A stretch of DNA of 64,000 bases from Rhodococcus sp. IEGM 1379 (GCF_030056815.1 NZ_JASHKR010000017.1:43436-107435), one strand, 5' to 3'. Numbered from the stretch's first letter, positions 39,635-48,418 are shown. The notes: generated from the letters alone by a model not told the origin. Made by a program: numbers and translations.

Positions 39635-39722
39635 TGCGAACCGGGCTGGGCTGGGACGCAGTTTGCAGGAGGGCGTCATTCGTATCCCTCTCTTGCGTAA
39701 TTGAATCCGGAAAGGGATCTCT

Positions 39723-41618
39723 ATGACCGTCAGTGCGAAACCCGCAACATCCGCCACCAAGGCAGCAAACCGCATCATGCTGGACTGCCTCGATTTCGAA
39801 GATCGAAAATCGTACGACGATGCGCGCCGAGGATTCATCGCCACTCTCGAACCGTTGGTCATCAAAGATGAGGACCAACGAGTTGTCTGGGATATCGACA
39901 GGTACAAATTTCTCGAGACGGAGGCTCCGGATACGGTCAACCCAAGCCTGTGGCGCATGTCGCAGCTTCACATGATGCACGGTTTGTTCAAGGTGATCGA
40001 TGGAATATATCAAGTCCGAGGCTTCGACATTTCGAACATGACTGTGATCGAGGGCGATAGCGGGTATGTCATCGTCGATCCGTTGACGTCATCCGAATGT
40101 GCCGCCGCAGCAATGAATTTGGTGTATCAAGAACTGGGTCGCAGGCCGATCAAGGCAATCATTTATACACACAGTCATGTGGATCACTTCGGAGGTGTCA
40201 AAGGAATTGTGTCCGAGGATGACATTAGGTCGGGCTCGCTCCGAATTGTTGCGCCCACAGGCTTCCTGGAGCACACGGTCAGTGAAAACGTCTATGCGGG
40301 AAATGCGATGAATCGTCGCGCCCAATATATGTACGGAAACACGTTGCCGCATGGGACGACCGGGATGGTTTCAGCTGGGCTCGGGCTTGGACTCTCCTCG
40401 GGGACAGTCACGCTGCTGGAGCCTACGGACTTCATCGCTGAGACAGGTCAGCAATTGACGCTCGACGGTGTCCGAATCGAATTTCAGTACACGCCCGATT
40501 CAGAGGCTCCTGCCGAGATGAACTTCTATCTCCCTGATTTTCGAGCACTTTGCATGGCGGAGAACGTATCTCATCATATGCATAACCTGTACACGCCGCG
40601 CGGTGCCCAAATTCGCGATGCGGCTGCATGGAGTGACTACATCCATGAGGCACTCCAACTTTACGGCGAACGATCTGATGTTCTTTTCATCTGCCATCAC
40701 TGGCCGGTTTGGAGCAAGCAAGAGCTCGCTGGCTTCTTGGAGCGGCAGCGGGATCTGTATCGTTACATCCACGATGAGACTCTGAGGCTTGCAGCTCACG
40801 GTTACACGATGATCGAAATCGCTGAGATGATCGAGCTTCCCGAGGAGCTCGCTGTGTGCTGGTCCAGTCGCGGCTATTACGGCTCACTCAATCACAATGC
40901 CAAGGCTGTTTACCAAAAGTATCTCGGGTGGTTCGACGGCAACCCGGCGACTCTGCATCCGCATCCACCGGTTGAGTCGGGTCGACGCTACGTTGCTTGT
41001 ATGGGTGGAGCTGATGCTGTGCTCCGCAGCGCGCGTGAGTCATTTGATGAAGGTGACTACAGATGGGTTGCCCAGGTTGTCAACCATGTGATCTTCGCGG
41101 ACCCGGATAACGAGCAAGCGCGAGAGCTTCAAGCCGACGCGCTCGAACAGCTCGGCTATCAATCTGAGTCTGCACCGTGGCGCAATTTCTATCTCACTGG
41201 TGCGCAGGAGTTGCGGCAGAGTGTGAAGAAGGATGAGGCGTCGCTGACCACTTCGGACGTGCTGTCTGTGATGACGACGGACATGATGCTGAATTACTTG
41301 GCAATTCGCCTCAACGGACCAAAGGCGGCGGGCCGATTGTTCAGTGTCGACCTGCATGTCATTGACACTCGTGAACGCAGACTGGTCCAACTGACGAACG
41401 GCGTCCTCGTTCGTACCGCCACACAACAACCCGCAGAGGCCGACGTCTCAATCGAGCTGACACGGGTCGCCTTCGGTGCGTTGACTCTCGGCAGCAGTTC
41501 TCTCGGTGAGAGCATCGCACAGGGTGCAGTATCGATTGTGGGCGATGTTGACGGACTACATGAACTGTTCTCACTGCTCGATACCTTTGAGCGGTCGTTC
41601 AACATTGTGAGACCTTGA
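39723..41618 (+). CDS. Metallo-beta-lactamase-fold alkylsulfatase (SdsA1/Pisa1 group)
   Basis: The 631-residue enzyme has an N-terminal binuclear-zinc domain with IYTHSHVDHFGGVKGI (THxHxDHxG), AENVSHHMHNLYTPRGAQIR and FICHHWPVW, a central helical dimerisation region and a C-terminal sterol-carrier-like domain (residues 500-630) that holds alkyl chains. It hydrolyses primary or secondary alkyl sulfates such as dodecyl sulfate. Unlike secreted SdsA1 it shows no signal peptide. A hand count of 120 bases (40141-40260) gives about 52% GC, against 72% in 39361-39420 of the neighbouring MFS gene, which suggests a separate origin. Confidence 0.95.
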   Translation: MTVSAKPATSATKAANRIMLDCLDFEDRKSYDDARRGFIATLEPLVIKDEDQRVVWDIDRYKFLETEAPDTVNPSLWRMSQLHMMHGLFKVIDGIYQVRGFDISNMTVIEGDSGYVIVDPLTSSECAAAAMNLVYQELGRRPIKAIIYTHSHVDHFGGVKGIVSEDDIRSGSLRIVAPTGFLEHTVSENVYAGNAMNRRAQYMYGNTLPHGTTGMVSAGLGLGLSSGTVTLLEPTDFIAETGQQLTLDGVRIEFQYTPDSEAPAEMNFYLPDFRALCMAENVSHHMHNLYTPRGAQIRDAAAWSDYIHEALQLYGERSDVLFICHHWPVWSKQELAGFLERQRDLYRYIHDETLRLAAHGYTMIEIAEMIELPEELAVCWSSRGYYGSLNHNAKAVYQKYLGWFDGNPATLHPHPPVESGRRYVACMGGADAVLRSARESFDEGDYRWVAQVVNHVIFADPDNEQARELQADALEQLGYQSESAPWRNFYLTGAQELRQSVKKDEASLTTSDVLSVMTTDMMLNYLAIRLNGPKAAGRLFSVDLHVIDTRERRLVQLTNGVLVRTATQQPAEADVSIELTRVAFGALTLGSSSLGESIAQGAVSIVGDVDGLHELFSLLDTFERSFNIVRP

Positions 41619-41714
41619 ATGCAGGTTCTGGATTCGCATTCATCGGCGGCTGATTCGCTTGCCTGAATTGAAGTCAACAATCGACGAGAACCTCACAAAA
41701 GCGGGAGCATCAGA

Positions 41715-41989
41715 ATGAAAACAGGAGCAGCAATGCTTCGTGGCTTCGGAATGCACTGGGAGATCAAGGAAGTCGAACTCGGTGATCCAGTCCGCGGGGA
41801 GGTGATGGCTGCGACTGGGCTCACAGTTCGAGAGGTGCATCAGCATGTACGTGCGATTTCCGGAGTTCGGAAGAAACGAATGCAACATTCGCGGGGCGCT
41901 CGCCGAAGGCGGCTTCTGCAGAGGGGGATACCGGATGTGCTTGATAGGTATTGTTTCAGGCCAGGTACACCTGCCACTGAATGAGTGAC
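41715..41989 (+). pseudogene. Decayed zinc-dependent alcohol dehydrogenase remnant
   Basis: The frame at 41715 begins MKTGAAMLRGFGMHWEIKEV and continues ELGDPVRGEVMAATGL, which is the N-terminus of a medium-chain alcohol dehydrogenase. The GLCHSD zinc motif that should follow is scrambled. A different frame (YVRFPEFG, then CNIRGALAEGGFCRGGYRM, ending QVHLPLNE at 41989) looks like a later piece of the same family. Frameshifts and internal loss have left only about 90 codons of some 370. It sits directly after the alkylsulfatase, where a functional dehydrogenase would make sense. Confidence 0.7.
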
Positions 41990-42095
41990 CACCTCACCCT
42001 GTGTTCGCTCCGATTAAGCGCATAGTCAGTCCGATCCCGCCGCATGCCGAAACTATGGAATCTCGTGGTGGCCTTCGCGCGTTCTGTTTCTCCGG

Positions 42096-43010
42096 TCAGG
42101 AACTGTGCGCAACGACATCTGTTTGCTCGTGGAGATGCTCGATGATCCATCGATTCCATTCGACGGTGCCACCGGCACCGCAGCCGTGATCAAACGAGCC
42201 CTGCGGGAGCCCCAGGCGAAGAACGAAGCGAAAGTATCGCTCGGCCATGCGTATATCGACGGTTGTGCCGTTGTCGGTTGCCGACTCGGCAACATGTTCG
42301 AGTGCATCGGTCGCGCTGATTCCGGTTGCGCTGCGGACGGCGTGCTCGGCCGCCTGCGCGGGTAAGGACAACGCTGCACGGCCGCGCAGGTGCGGCAATG
42401 CAAGTTGGCCAGACAGATATGAATTCACTGCCTCCACTGCGGAATCCGCTCCGAGTCGGCTGAAATAGACTGCGGAGGGCCACGCAATCATGTTGGCGGC
42501 GAACCGGTCTCCGCCGATGTGGCTGCATTCCCAGACATCCGCGTTCGGAATCGCCGTGAGTGCAGACACGATCGGACGGCCGAGTTCCGCACAACAGGCG
42601 TCTTTCTTTCCATGGGTGCAGACAGCGAAGAACGGAGTGCGGCGTGAACGCCCGAAGTTCGGTTCCAGCCCGGCCGCCATAGTCTCGAATGGTAGATCGA
42701 CAAGGTCGTCGTAGCTCTCGACGGCACCCTCGCGCATCCACTGGCGGATGCCGTCCGACCAGGCGAGTAGGCACGTCGGTGCGGCGACTTGTCTGTTGTG
42801 AGGGCGGCGGATCAGAACCACTCGGATGAGCCCGGCCACCGAGTCGAGTCGATCGGTGAGCACTCGGGGAAGGACATCGTCCGGGGCAGATGCCGGCCAC
42901 GGCCCGGGGTGTTCGATCAGTACCCACAAGTGGGTTCTTCCGGCTCTGGCAGCCATTGATTCGCCCGCGATCGACGATTGCCGTGTGCAGGCATCGGCGC
43001 GTCGGCTCAT
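42096..43010 (-). CDS. Sucrase/ferredoxin-like (AIM32-type) protein
   Basis: From ATG 43010 (MSRRADACTRQSSIAGESMA) this is a 304-residue thioredoxin-like ferredoxin family protein. The Cys motif FAVCTHGKKDACCAELGRP and the His motif VWECSHIGGDRFAANMIAWP are the residues expected to hold a [2Fe-2S] cluster. Family members often lie with siderophore genes and are thought to act in iron reduction or release. The divergent neighbour is a siderophore-binding lipoprotein and an IdeR-like box lies between them. A GTG at 43100 is possible but almost abuts the box. Confidence 0.85.
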   Translation of the reverse strand: MSRRADACTRQSSIAGESMAARAGRTHLWVLIEHPGPWPASAPDDVLPRVLTDRLDSVAGLIRVVLIRRPHNRQVAAPTCLLAWSDGIRQWMREGAVESYDDLVDLPFETMAAGLEPNFGRSRRTPFFAVCTHGKKDACCAELGRPIVSALTAIPNADVWECSHIGGDRFAANMIAWPSAVYFSRLGADSAVEAVNSYLSGQLALPHLRGRAALSLPAQAAEHAVRSATGISATDALEHVAESATDNGTTVDIRMAERYFRFVLRLGLPQGSFDHGCGAGGTVEWNRWIIEHLHEQTDVVAHSS

Positions 43011-43105
43011 TTGTGGGTTCGCGACGACCGAAGTAGGCCATGGGGTGGTCGTGTCACTGGCAGTGCAGCTGTGGCAGGAGGAAGGCACGACACCGCTCAC
43101 TTTCA

Positions 43106-43124
43106 GTAGGTTAGGCTCACCACA
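43106..43124. promoter_or_regulatory. IdeR/DtxR-like iron box
   Basis: GTAGGTTAGGCTCACCACA matches 15 of 19 positions of the IdeR/DtxR consensus TWAGGTTAGSCTWACCTWA, including the whole left half except its first base. It lies between the divergent sucrase/ferredoxin-like and siderophore-binding genes, 66 bp before the latter. Iron-dependent repression of both is expected. Confidence 0.75.
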
Positions 43125-43189
43125 CTAGCTGATGAAAGATTCTTGTCGCCGGGAGAATTCGGTGACACAAGATTTGATGGGAAGTCTGA

Positions 43190-44122
43190 ATGAAGCGATC
43201 ACGGATGAATCTTGTGGTGGGTGGTTTTGTCATCGCGGCTGTGGCGGCGACGATGGCCGCCTGCGGCACAGACGACAAGACGGATGCATCCGGTGCGTCG
43301 GCCGACGCGGTGCACACAGTCGCACACGCTCGTGGAACGACGGATGTGCCTGCGGATCCGCAGAGAGTCGTTGTCCTCGAGCCGGTTCAGCTCGATACAT
43401 CCGTAGCACTGGGCGTCACCCCGGTAGGCACAGCGGTACTCAGCGAGGCGACCGGTGTTCCGGCCTACCTCGGCGCCGAGGCAGCGCAGATCGAGACGGT
43501 GGGCACCGTCACGGCACCGAACTTCGAGAAGATCGCTGCACTGCGTCCGGATCTGATCATCGGAACCCAAACTCGACACGGGGACCTGTACGAGCGGCTC
43601 AGCTCGCTGGCTCCGACGGTGTTCATGGCGACCCAGACCGATCCGTGGCAGGACAACGTCCGGTTTGTCGCCGATGCGCTGGGCAAGTCCGATCAAGCAG
43701 ACGTCGTGCTCGGCGATTACAACGCCCGCTGCAAGGAGATTGCCACCGAGCGAGGTACCGGAAATAAGACAGCCCAGCTCATTCGTCCCCGAGACGACGT
43801 CCTGACTCTGTACGGACCGACGTCCTTCGCTGGCAGCACCCTCGAGTGCACCGGTCTCACCATCCCGGCTCGTGACTGGGAGAACTCGATCTCGGTCGAC
43901 CTGTCGCCGGAGTTCGTATCCGGAGCCAACGCCGACATCATCATGGTGACCTCCGTGAACCCCAACGATCCCACCACCTTGCCGTCGACGATCGCCGACA
44001 ACGTCGGATTCTTTCCGAACCCACATCTCGTTGATATGTCGTACTGGATCACCGGAGTCGGACCGCTCGGTGGCCTCGCCGTTCTGGACGACATCGAACG
44101 CATTCTCGAAACCAGTGGCTAA
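43190..44122 (+). CDS. Iron-siderophore ABC transporter substrate-binding lipoprotein (FecB/FepB family)
   Basis: A 310-residue class III binding protein. The signal peptide ends in a lipobox (TMAACGTD), so it should be anchored outside the membrane. Family marks are DVPADPQRVVVLEPVQLDT, PNFEKIAALRPDLIIGTQ and VRFVADALGKSDQAD. No permease or ATPase gene is adjacent, so it must work with a transporter encoded elsewhere. The iron box upstream supports induction under iron starvation. Confidence 0.92.
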   Translation: MKRSRMNLVVGGFVIAAVAATMAACGTDDKTDASGASADAVHTVAHARGTTDVPADPQRVVVLEPVQLDTSVALGVTPVGTAVLSEATGVPAYLGAEAAQIETVGTVTAPNFEKIAALRPDLIIGTQTRHGDLYERLSSLAPTVFMATQTDPWQDNVRFVADALGKSDQADVVLGDYNARCKEIATERGTGNKTAQLIRPRDDVLTLYGPTSFAGSTLECTGLTIPARDWENSISVDLSPEFVSGANADIIMVTSVNPNDPTTLPSTIADNVGFFPNPHLVDMSYWITGVGPLGGLAVLDDIERILETSG

Positions 44123-44132
44123 GTTGGAACCC

Positions 44133-44630
44133 ATGACAACTCCAGTGCAGAACATCGTGATCAACACCCTCGGCGGCGTACCCACCTCACTGGGTGAATA
44201 CGACGGCCGGGCAGTGCTTGTCGTCAACGTCGCATCCAAGTGCGGACTCACGCCGCAGTACGCCACTCTCGAGAAGCTGGCCAGCGAGTATGCAGACCGC
44301 GGACTCACCGTGATCGGCATCCCGTGCAACCAGTTCATGGGGCAGGAGCCGGGCACCGCGAAAGAGATCGAAACCTTCTGCTCCACCACGTACGGCGTCA
44401 CCTTCCCCCTCATGGAGAAAATCGAGGTCAACGGCGAGAACCGGCACCCGCTGTACGCCGAACTCACCAAGACACCTGACGCCGACGGCGAAGCCGGTGA
44501 CATTCAATGGAACTTCGAGAAGTTCCTGATCGCGCCCGACGGTACCGTCGTCAATCGTTTCCGTCCGCGCACCGAGCCTGATGCGCCGGAGGTTCTCGCC
44601 GCCATCGAAGCTGTGCTGCCGCATAACTGA
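44133..44630 (+). CDS. Glutathione peroxidase family protein
   Basis: The 165-residue thiol peroxidase starts at ATG 44133, 10 bp after the binding protein. The peroxidatic Cys is in VNVASKCGLTPQY, with Gln in PCNQFMGQEPG and Trp-Asn in IQWNFEKFLI completing the catalytic tetrad. It uses Cys, not selenocysteine. Actinobacteria lack glutathione, so thioredoxin or mycothiol-linked reductants probably serve it. Confidence 0.95.
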   Translation: MTTPVQNIVINTLGGVPTSLGEYDGRAVLVVNVASKCGLTPQYATLEKLASEYADRGLTVIGIPCNQFMGQEPGTAKEIETFCSTTYGVTFPLMEKIEVNGENRHPLYAELTKTPDADGEAGDIQWNFEKFLIAPDGTVVNRFRPRTEPDAPEVLAAIEAVLPHN

Positions 44631-44637
44631 CCACCAG

Positions 44638-44665
44638 CTGCCGCCGGATGATCATTCGGCGGCAG
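44638..44665 (+). terminator. Terminator after the peroxidase gene
   Basis: CTGCCGCCG and CGGCGGCAG form a perfect 9-bp stem around a 10-base loop, followed by a weak TGTGTTGTT tail. Confidence 0.75.
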
Positions 44666-44700
44666 TGTGTTGTTCATCCGCAGGCGGCATTATCGTCGGT

Positions 44701-45405
44701 ATGTCCGCTGAACTGATCGTGTCGGTATCCGGAATCAGAGATGAGACATGCTATCTCGCTGCAGGATTCGCGGACGAGATGGATGCCAGGGGAGTGCGCC
44801 TTTCCCTCCTCGTGGCCCCGAGGCTCAAAGACAAATATCGACTGGCCGACGACGCCGTCACTGCGGCCTGGCTGCGTGAGCGTCGTGAGCACGGCGACGC
44901 GATAGTGCTGCACGGGTACGACCAGGCTGCCACCAAGCGTCGACGCGCCGAGTTCGCCACACTCTCGAAGCACGAAGCGAAACTCCGGCTGTTGGCGGCA
45001 GATCGAGTTCTGGAACAGGCCGGCCTGCGAACGCGAGTGTTTGCTCCGCCCCGGTGGATGGTCTCACCCGGAGCGATGTCGGTGTTGCCGGAGACGGGCT
45101 TTCGGACGATGGCCGGACTCGGCGCGGTTCACGACCTTGCGCGGGGGACGTCGCAGCGTGGGCGAGTGCTCGGTATCGGCGAGGGCTTCAAGGTCGAACC
45201 GTGGTGGTGCCGGGCGCTCATCCTCGGTGCCGGCCGTGCCGCAAAGCGTGGAGGTCTTGTCCGACTGTCGATTTCGGCAAGGCAGCTGGGGAACGAAGGA
45301 CCGCGTCGAGCAATCCTCGACGCGGTCGATCTCGCTCTCTTTCACGAGGCAACGCCACAGGTATATCGGTGGAATTCTCGATCTCGGGAACTCGGTGCGG
45401 CCTAG
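44701..45405 (+). CDS. DUF2334-like polysaccharide-deacetylase-fold protein
   Basis: The ATG at 44701 gives 234 residues. MSAELIVSVSGIRDETCYLA, the metal-site-like AIVLHGYDQ and the later TRVFAPPRWMVSPGAMSVLP fit the DUF2334 group, a NodB-related barrel. The usual Asp-Asp metal motif is altered near the N-terminus (SGIRDET), so activity is uncertain. The stop overlaps the convergent hydrolase gene by 4 bp. Confidence 0.75.
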   Translation: MSAELIVSVSGIRDETCYLAAGFADEMDARGVRLSLLVAPRLKDKYRLADDAVTAAWLRERREHGDAIVLHGYDQAATKRRRAEFATLSKHEAKLRLLAADRVLEQAGLRTRVFAPPRWMVSPGAMSVLPETGFRTMAGLGAVHDLARGTSQRGRVLGIGEGFKVEPWWCRALILGAGRAAKRGGLVRLSISARQLGNEGPRRAILDAVDLALFHEATPQVYRWNSRSRELGAA

Positions 45406-46049
45406 GAAACCTCGACGCTCGACTCTTCGCCGAGCACTCGGAACTCAGTGCCGGCGGGAGCCATGTCCGCGTAACGACCGTAGAAAATGCCCGTCGCTTC
45501 GTCACGGATGATGCCCTGATGAATAGGCACCGCGACGCGAGGTGCCACGGCGCGAAGGTAGTCGACGGCTTCCGAGATCTTCAGCCACGGAGCGGCCGCG
45601 GGAAGGGCAAGGACGTCGACAGTCTGTTCGGGGACAAAAAGTGAATCACCGGGATGCATGAACCGGGCGGGATTCACTGCGTCGCCGAGCAGGAATGCGG
45701 TGTTGTCGATCATCGGCAGATCGGGGTGGATGATCGCGTGCTCGCCGCCCGCTCCCGTCACCTCGACATTGCCGATGGTGAACGTGTCGCCTGCCCGGAC
45801 GCCGTTCCATCGACCGGCCAGCTGGGTTGCAGTCTGCGGATCGCAGTACAAAGCAGCATCGGGATTTGCGTCGACGAGCGCGGGTAGGCGCGCCGGGTCC
45901 GCATGATCTGGATGTTGATGTGTCACCAGAATGGCGTCGAGGCCGGTAATGCCCTCGAAACCGTGGGAGAAGTTGCCCGGATCGAAGAGAATCTTCGATC
46001 CGTTCAATTCGACAAGTACACAGGAATGGCCGAAATGTGTCAGTCGCAT
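45402..46049 (-). CDS. MBL-fold metal-dependent hydrolase (UPF0173-like)
   Basis: A 215-residue metallo-beta-lactamase-fold protein from ATG 46049 (MRLTHFGHSCVLVELNGSKI). The metal site is ILVTHQHPDHADPARLPALV (HxHxDH), followed by GGEHAIIHPDLP and VAVPIHQGI. It is divergent from purS. Substrate unknown. Confidence 0.9.
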   Translation of the reverse strand: MRLTHFGHSCVLVELNGSKILFDPGNFSHGFEGITGLDAILVTHQHPDHADPARLPALVDANPDAALYCDPQTATQLAGRWNGVRAGDTFTIGNVEVTGAGGEHAIIHPDLPMIDNTAFLLGDAVNPARFMHPGDSLFVPEQTVDVLALPAAAPWLKISEAVDYLRAVAPRVAVPIHQGIIRDEATGIFYGRYADMAPAGTEFRVLGEESSVEVS

Positions 46050-46190
46050 GATTTCGAGTATGCGCCATTTACGGGTGGTCGGCGTCACCTCTCGACTCAC
46101 TCGATGCGAACCTTCCCGGCCTCGCCCGGTAAACTCGTCACTACCCGGTGTTTCCCTCTGGGTTCGCGCACTAGTACCGAGGAGCAGCAC

Positions 46191-46457
46191 GTGGCCCGTG
46201 TCGTCGTCGAAGTCATGCCCAAGGCCGAGATTCTCGACCCCCAGGGACAGGCCATTGTCGGGGCACTGTCTCGCCTGGGCTTTGCAGGAGTATCCGATGT
46301 CCGTCAGGGCAAGCGGTTCGAGTTGGAAATCGACGGTAGCGTCGAAGATGCCGAACTCGAGAAGATCGCCGAAGGCCTGCTGGCCAACACGGTGATCGAG
46401 GATTGGACCGTCAGGCGCGTCGAAGCGAGCGAAGCGACGGGGAATCTCGAAGCATGA
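46191..46457 (+). CDS. purS: Phosphoribosylformylglycinamidine synthase, PurS subunit
   Basis: PurS is the small scaffold that brings PurQ and PurL together. The GTG start follows GAGGAG and gives 88 residues beginning [20 protein letters not shown], with [20 protein letters not shown] after it. A much longer open frame upstream is not coding. The stop overlaps the purQ start by ATGA. Confidence 0.97.
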   Translation: MARVVVEVMPKAEILDPQGQAIVGALSRLGFAGVSDVRQGKRFELEIDGSVEDAELEKIAEGLLANTVIEDWTVRRVEASEATGNLEA

Positions 46458-47131
46458 GCGCACGCATCGGAGTCATCACCTTTCCGGGCACGCTCGACGA
46501 CGTCGACGCAGCTCGAGCGGTGAATCTGGCCGGCGGTGAAGCCGTCGCACTCTGGCATGGCGACGCCGACCTCAAGGGCGTCGACGCAGTCATCGTCCCC
46601 GGCGGATTCTCCTACGGCGACTACCTTCGCTGTGGAGCCATCGCACGTTTCGCACCTGCCATGGGCAAGGTCGTCGAAGCAGCCAAGGGCGGTATGCCGG
46701 TCCTCGGTATCTGCAACGGTTTCCAGATCCTCTGCGAAGCAGGCTTGCTCCCCGGAGCGTTGACCCGCAACCAGGGTCTGCACTTCATCTGCCGCGACGA
46801 GTGGCTCACTGTGGAGTCCAACAACTCCGCATGGTCCTCGCGCTACGAAAAGGGTGCCCAGATCTTGGTTCCCCTCAAGTCGGGCGAAGGTCGCTTCCAG
46901 GCTCCCGAGAACGTTCTCGACGAACTCGAGGGTGAAGGCCGCGTCGTCTTCCGTTACTCGGAGGAGAACCCCAACGGTTCGCAGCGTCGTATCGCCGGCA
47001 TCTCTTCCGCCAACGGTCGCGTCGTCGGACTCATGCCGCACCCCGAGCACGCAACCGAGGCCCTTACCGGCCCCAGTGACGACGGACTCGGACTGTTCTA
47101 CTCGGCTTTGGACTCCATCGTCAACGCCTGA
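46454..47131 (+). CDS. purQ: Phosphoribosylformylglycinamidine synthase, glutaminase subunit PurQ
   Basis: PurQ supplies ammonia from glutamine to PurL. The 225-residue class I glutaminase has the nucleophile Cys in [13 protein letters not shown] and the His-Glu pair in [14 protein letters not shown]. It is coupled to purS. The purL partner is about 7 kb downstream rather than adjacent. Confidence 0.98.
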   Translation: MSARIGVITFPGTLDDVDAARAVNLAGGEAVALWHGDADLKGVDAVIVPGGFSYGDYLRCGAIARFAPAMGKVVEAAKGGMPVLGICNGFQILCEAGLLPGALTRNQGLHFICRDEWLTVESNNSAWSSRYEKGAQILVPLKSGEGRFQAPENVLDELEGEGRVVFRYSEENPNGSQRRIAGISSANGRVVGLMPHPEHATEALTGPSDDGLGLFYSALDSIVNA

Positions 47132-47144
47132 TTTCAGCTTTCAG

Positions 47145-47190
47145 CAGCGCCGGTCTACCAGTAACCCTGGTCGACCGGCGCTGTTTTTCT
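47145..47190 (+). terminator. Rho-independent terminator after purQ
   Basis: CAGCGCCGGT pairs perfectly with ACCGGCGCTG, extended by a further seven near-perfect pairs around a five-base loop, then TTTTTCTTT. Confidence 0.92.
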
Positions 47191-47213
47191 TTGCCTTTTC
47201 TTTGCCCTTTTCT

Positions 47214-47302
47214 GAGCGAACGTACCTTCCATCGCCTTCAGCGCGATGGAAGGTACGTTCGCTCGATGTCAGATGGGATGGAAGGTACGTTCACTCGATG
47301 TC
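47214..47302. repeat. Inverted plus direct repeat cluster around GGAAGGTACGTTC
   Basis: A perfect 22-bp inverted repeat (47214-47235 and 47243-47264, loop of 7) contains the core GATGGAAGGTACGTTC. A 26-bp unit starting at 47245 is then repeated at 47277-47302 with one mismatch (25/26). The core thus occurs three times in 89 bp, between the purQ terminator and a decayed kinase gene. Confidence 0.9.
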
Positions 47303-47360
47303 GGTGGAGGGCACAGGGACTCGGACATTTCGGCAGAATTTATCGTAGATCGCGACTCGT

Positions 47361-47630
47361 TCAGGCACGGATCGGTAGGCGCAACTCCAGTGTGGTCCCC
47401 GTGCCGTCGCTGCCAACGGTCGCAGTCAACGTGCCTCCGTGTGCAAGTGCGAGACTTCGGGCAACAGTCAGCCCCAGTCCCGAGCCGTCTGAGCTGCCTC
47501 CTCGATGGAATCTGTCGAAGACGGACTCGAGTTCCGCACTGGGAATCCCTACTCCGGTATCGGTGACCGATACGGAAACATGGTCTGCCAATTCTTCGAC
47601 CCTCCGTACCCGGACGAACCCCACACGGCA
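47361..47630 (-). pseudogene. C-terminal fragment of a sensor histidine kinase
   Basis: The minus strand encodes only the end of a HATPase domain: VSVSVTDTGVGIPSAELESV, DRFHRGGSSDGSGLGLTVAR and the terminal TTLELRLPIRA. The membrane, HAMP and His-phosphotransfer regions are absent. It runs in a different frame directly out of the truncated response regulator upstream, so a deletion has joined the two genes. Confidence 0.88.
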
Positions 47631-48205
47631 GCGATGATGTCACTCCGACTCAGCGCCGTATCCGGTCTGGCAGCCAGAGCGGTAAGTAGTTCGAACTCGG
47701 TGGGCGTGAGGTCGACGAGTGCTCCATCGACGCGCACAGTGCGTGCGACCACATCGATGTCCAGCCCGGGAGGTGGCGGCAATGGTTCCGACATCAGGCT
47801 CGACGCGCGAGGACTACGCAGAAGAGCCTTGACGCGGGCGACTAGTTCGCGAGGCCCGAAAGGTTTGACTACATAATCGCCGGCCCCGGCAGCGAGACCC
47901 ATCACTTTGTCGGACTCGTCGCCGCGGGCCGAGAGCATCAGTATATACGCGTCGGAGAAACCGCGGATTCGACGGCACGCTTCGATGCCGTCGAATCCGG
48001 GCAGCATCAGATCCAGGACGATGACGGCGGGTTCGAATTCGTGTGCAGCACCCACCGCGGTGGGCCCGTCGAGCGCGATTCGAACTTGAAAACCTTCGTG
48101 TGCAAGATAATTGGCGACAACTTTGGCCAATGCGGGTTCGTCTTCGACTACCAAGACGCGACCTGCTCTTTCGGTGTGTCGCGGTGGTACCGATTCGGAA
48201 ATCAT
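47549..48205 (-). pseudogene. OmpR-family response regulator, C-terminally truncated by deletion
   Basis: The receiver domain is intact (VLVVEDEPALA, VIVLDLMLPGFDG, DYVVKPFGPREL) and the winged helix starts normally (LTPTEFELLTALAARPD, SRSDIIAAVWGSS). After that the sequence leaves the family and reads through the kinase remnant out of frame, ending at 47549. The recognition helix and wing are missing, so it cannot bind DNA in the usual way. It is divergent from the DUF305 gene. Confidence 0.85.
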
Positions 48206-48418
48206 GAATTCAGGCTATCTGAGGTGAGTGCAATGTCGACAGTCGTGCCGGGACTATGAAGATTTGATGAAGGTGCATCGGTTTTGGCGATTATGCCGAG
48301 TCTCGCAGGTTTACCGTCGGTACAGTGGTGACTGCCCGCTTCGGACGAATTGAAGATCTGAAGTTGTTGCACGGTAATAAGTTTCGAATGAAGTTAGATT
48401 TCTTTTGGTAGTGGTGTC

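Noticed and set aside
45903..46190. Long N-terminal extension of purS
   Set aside because: PurS is about 80-90 residues and the GTG at 46191 has a clear ribosome-binding site; the extension lies over the start of the divergent hydrolase.
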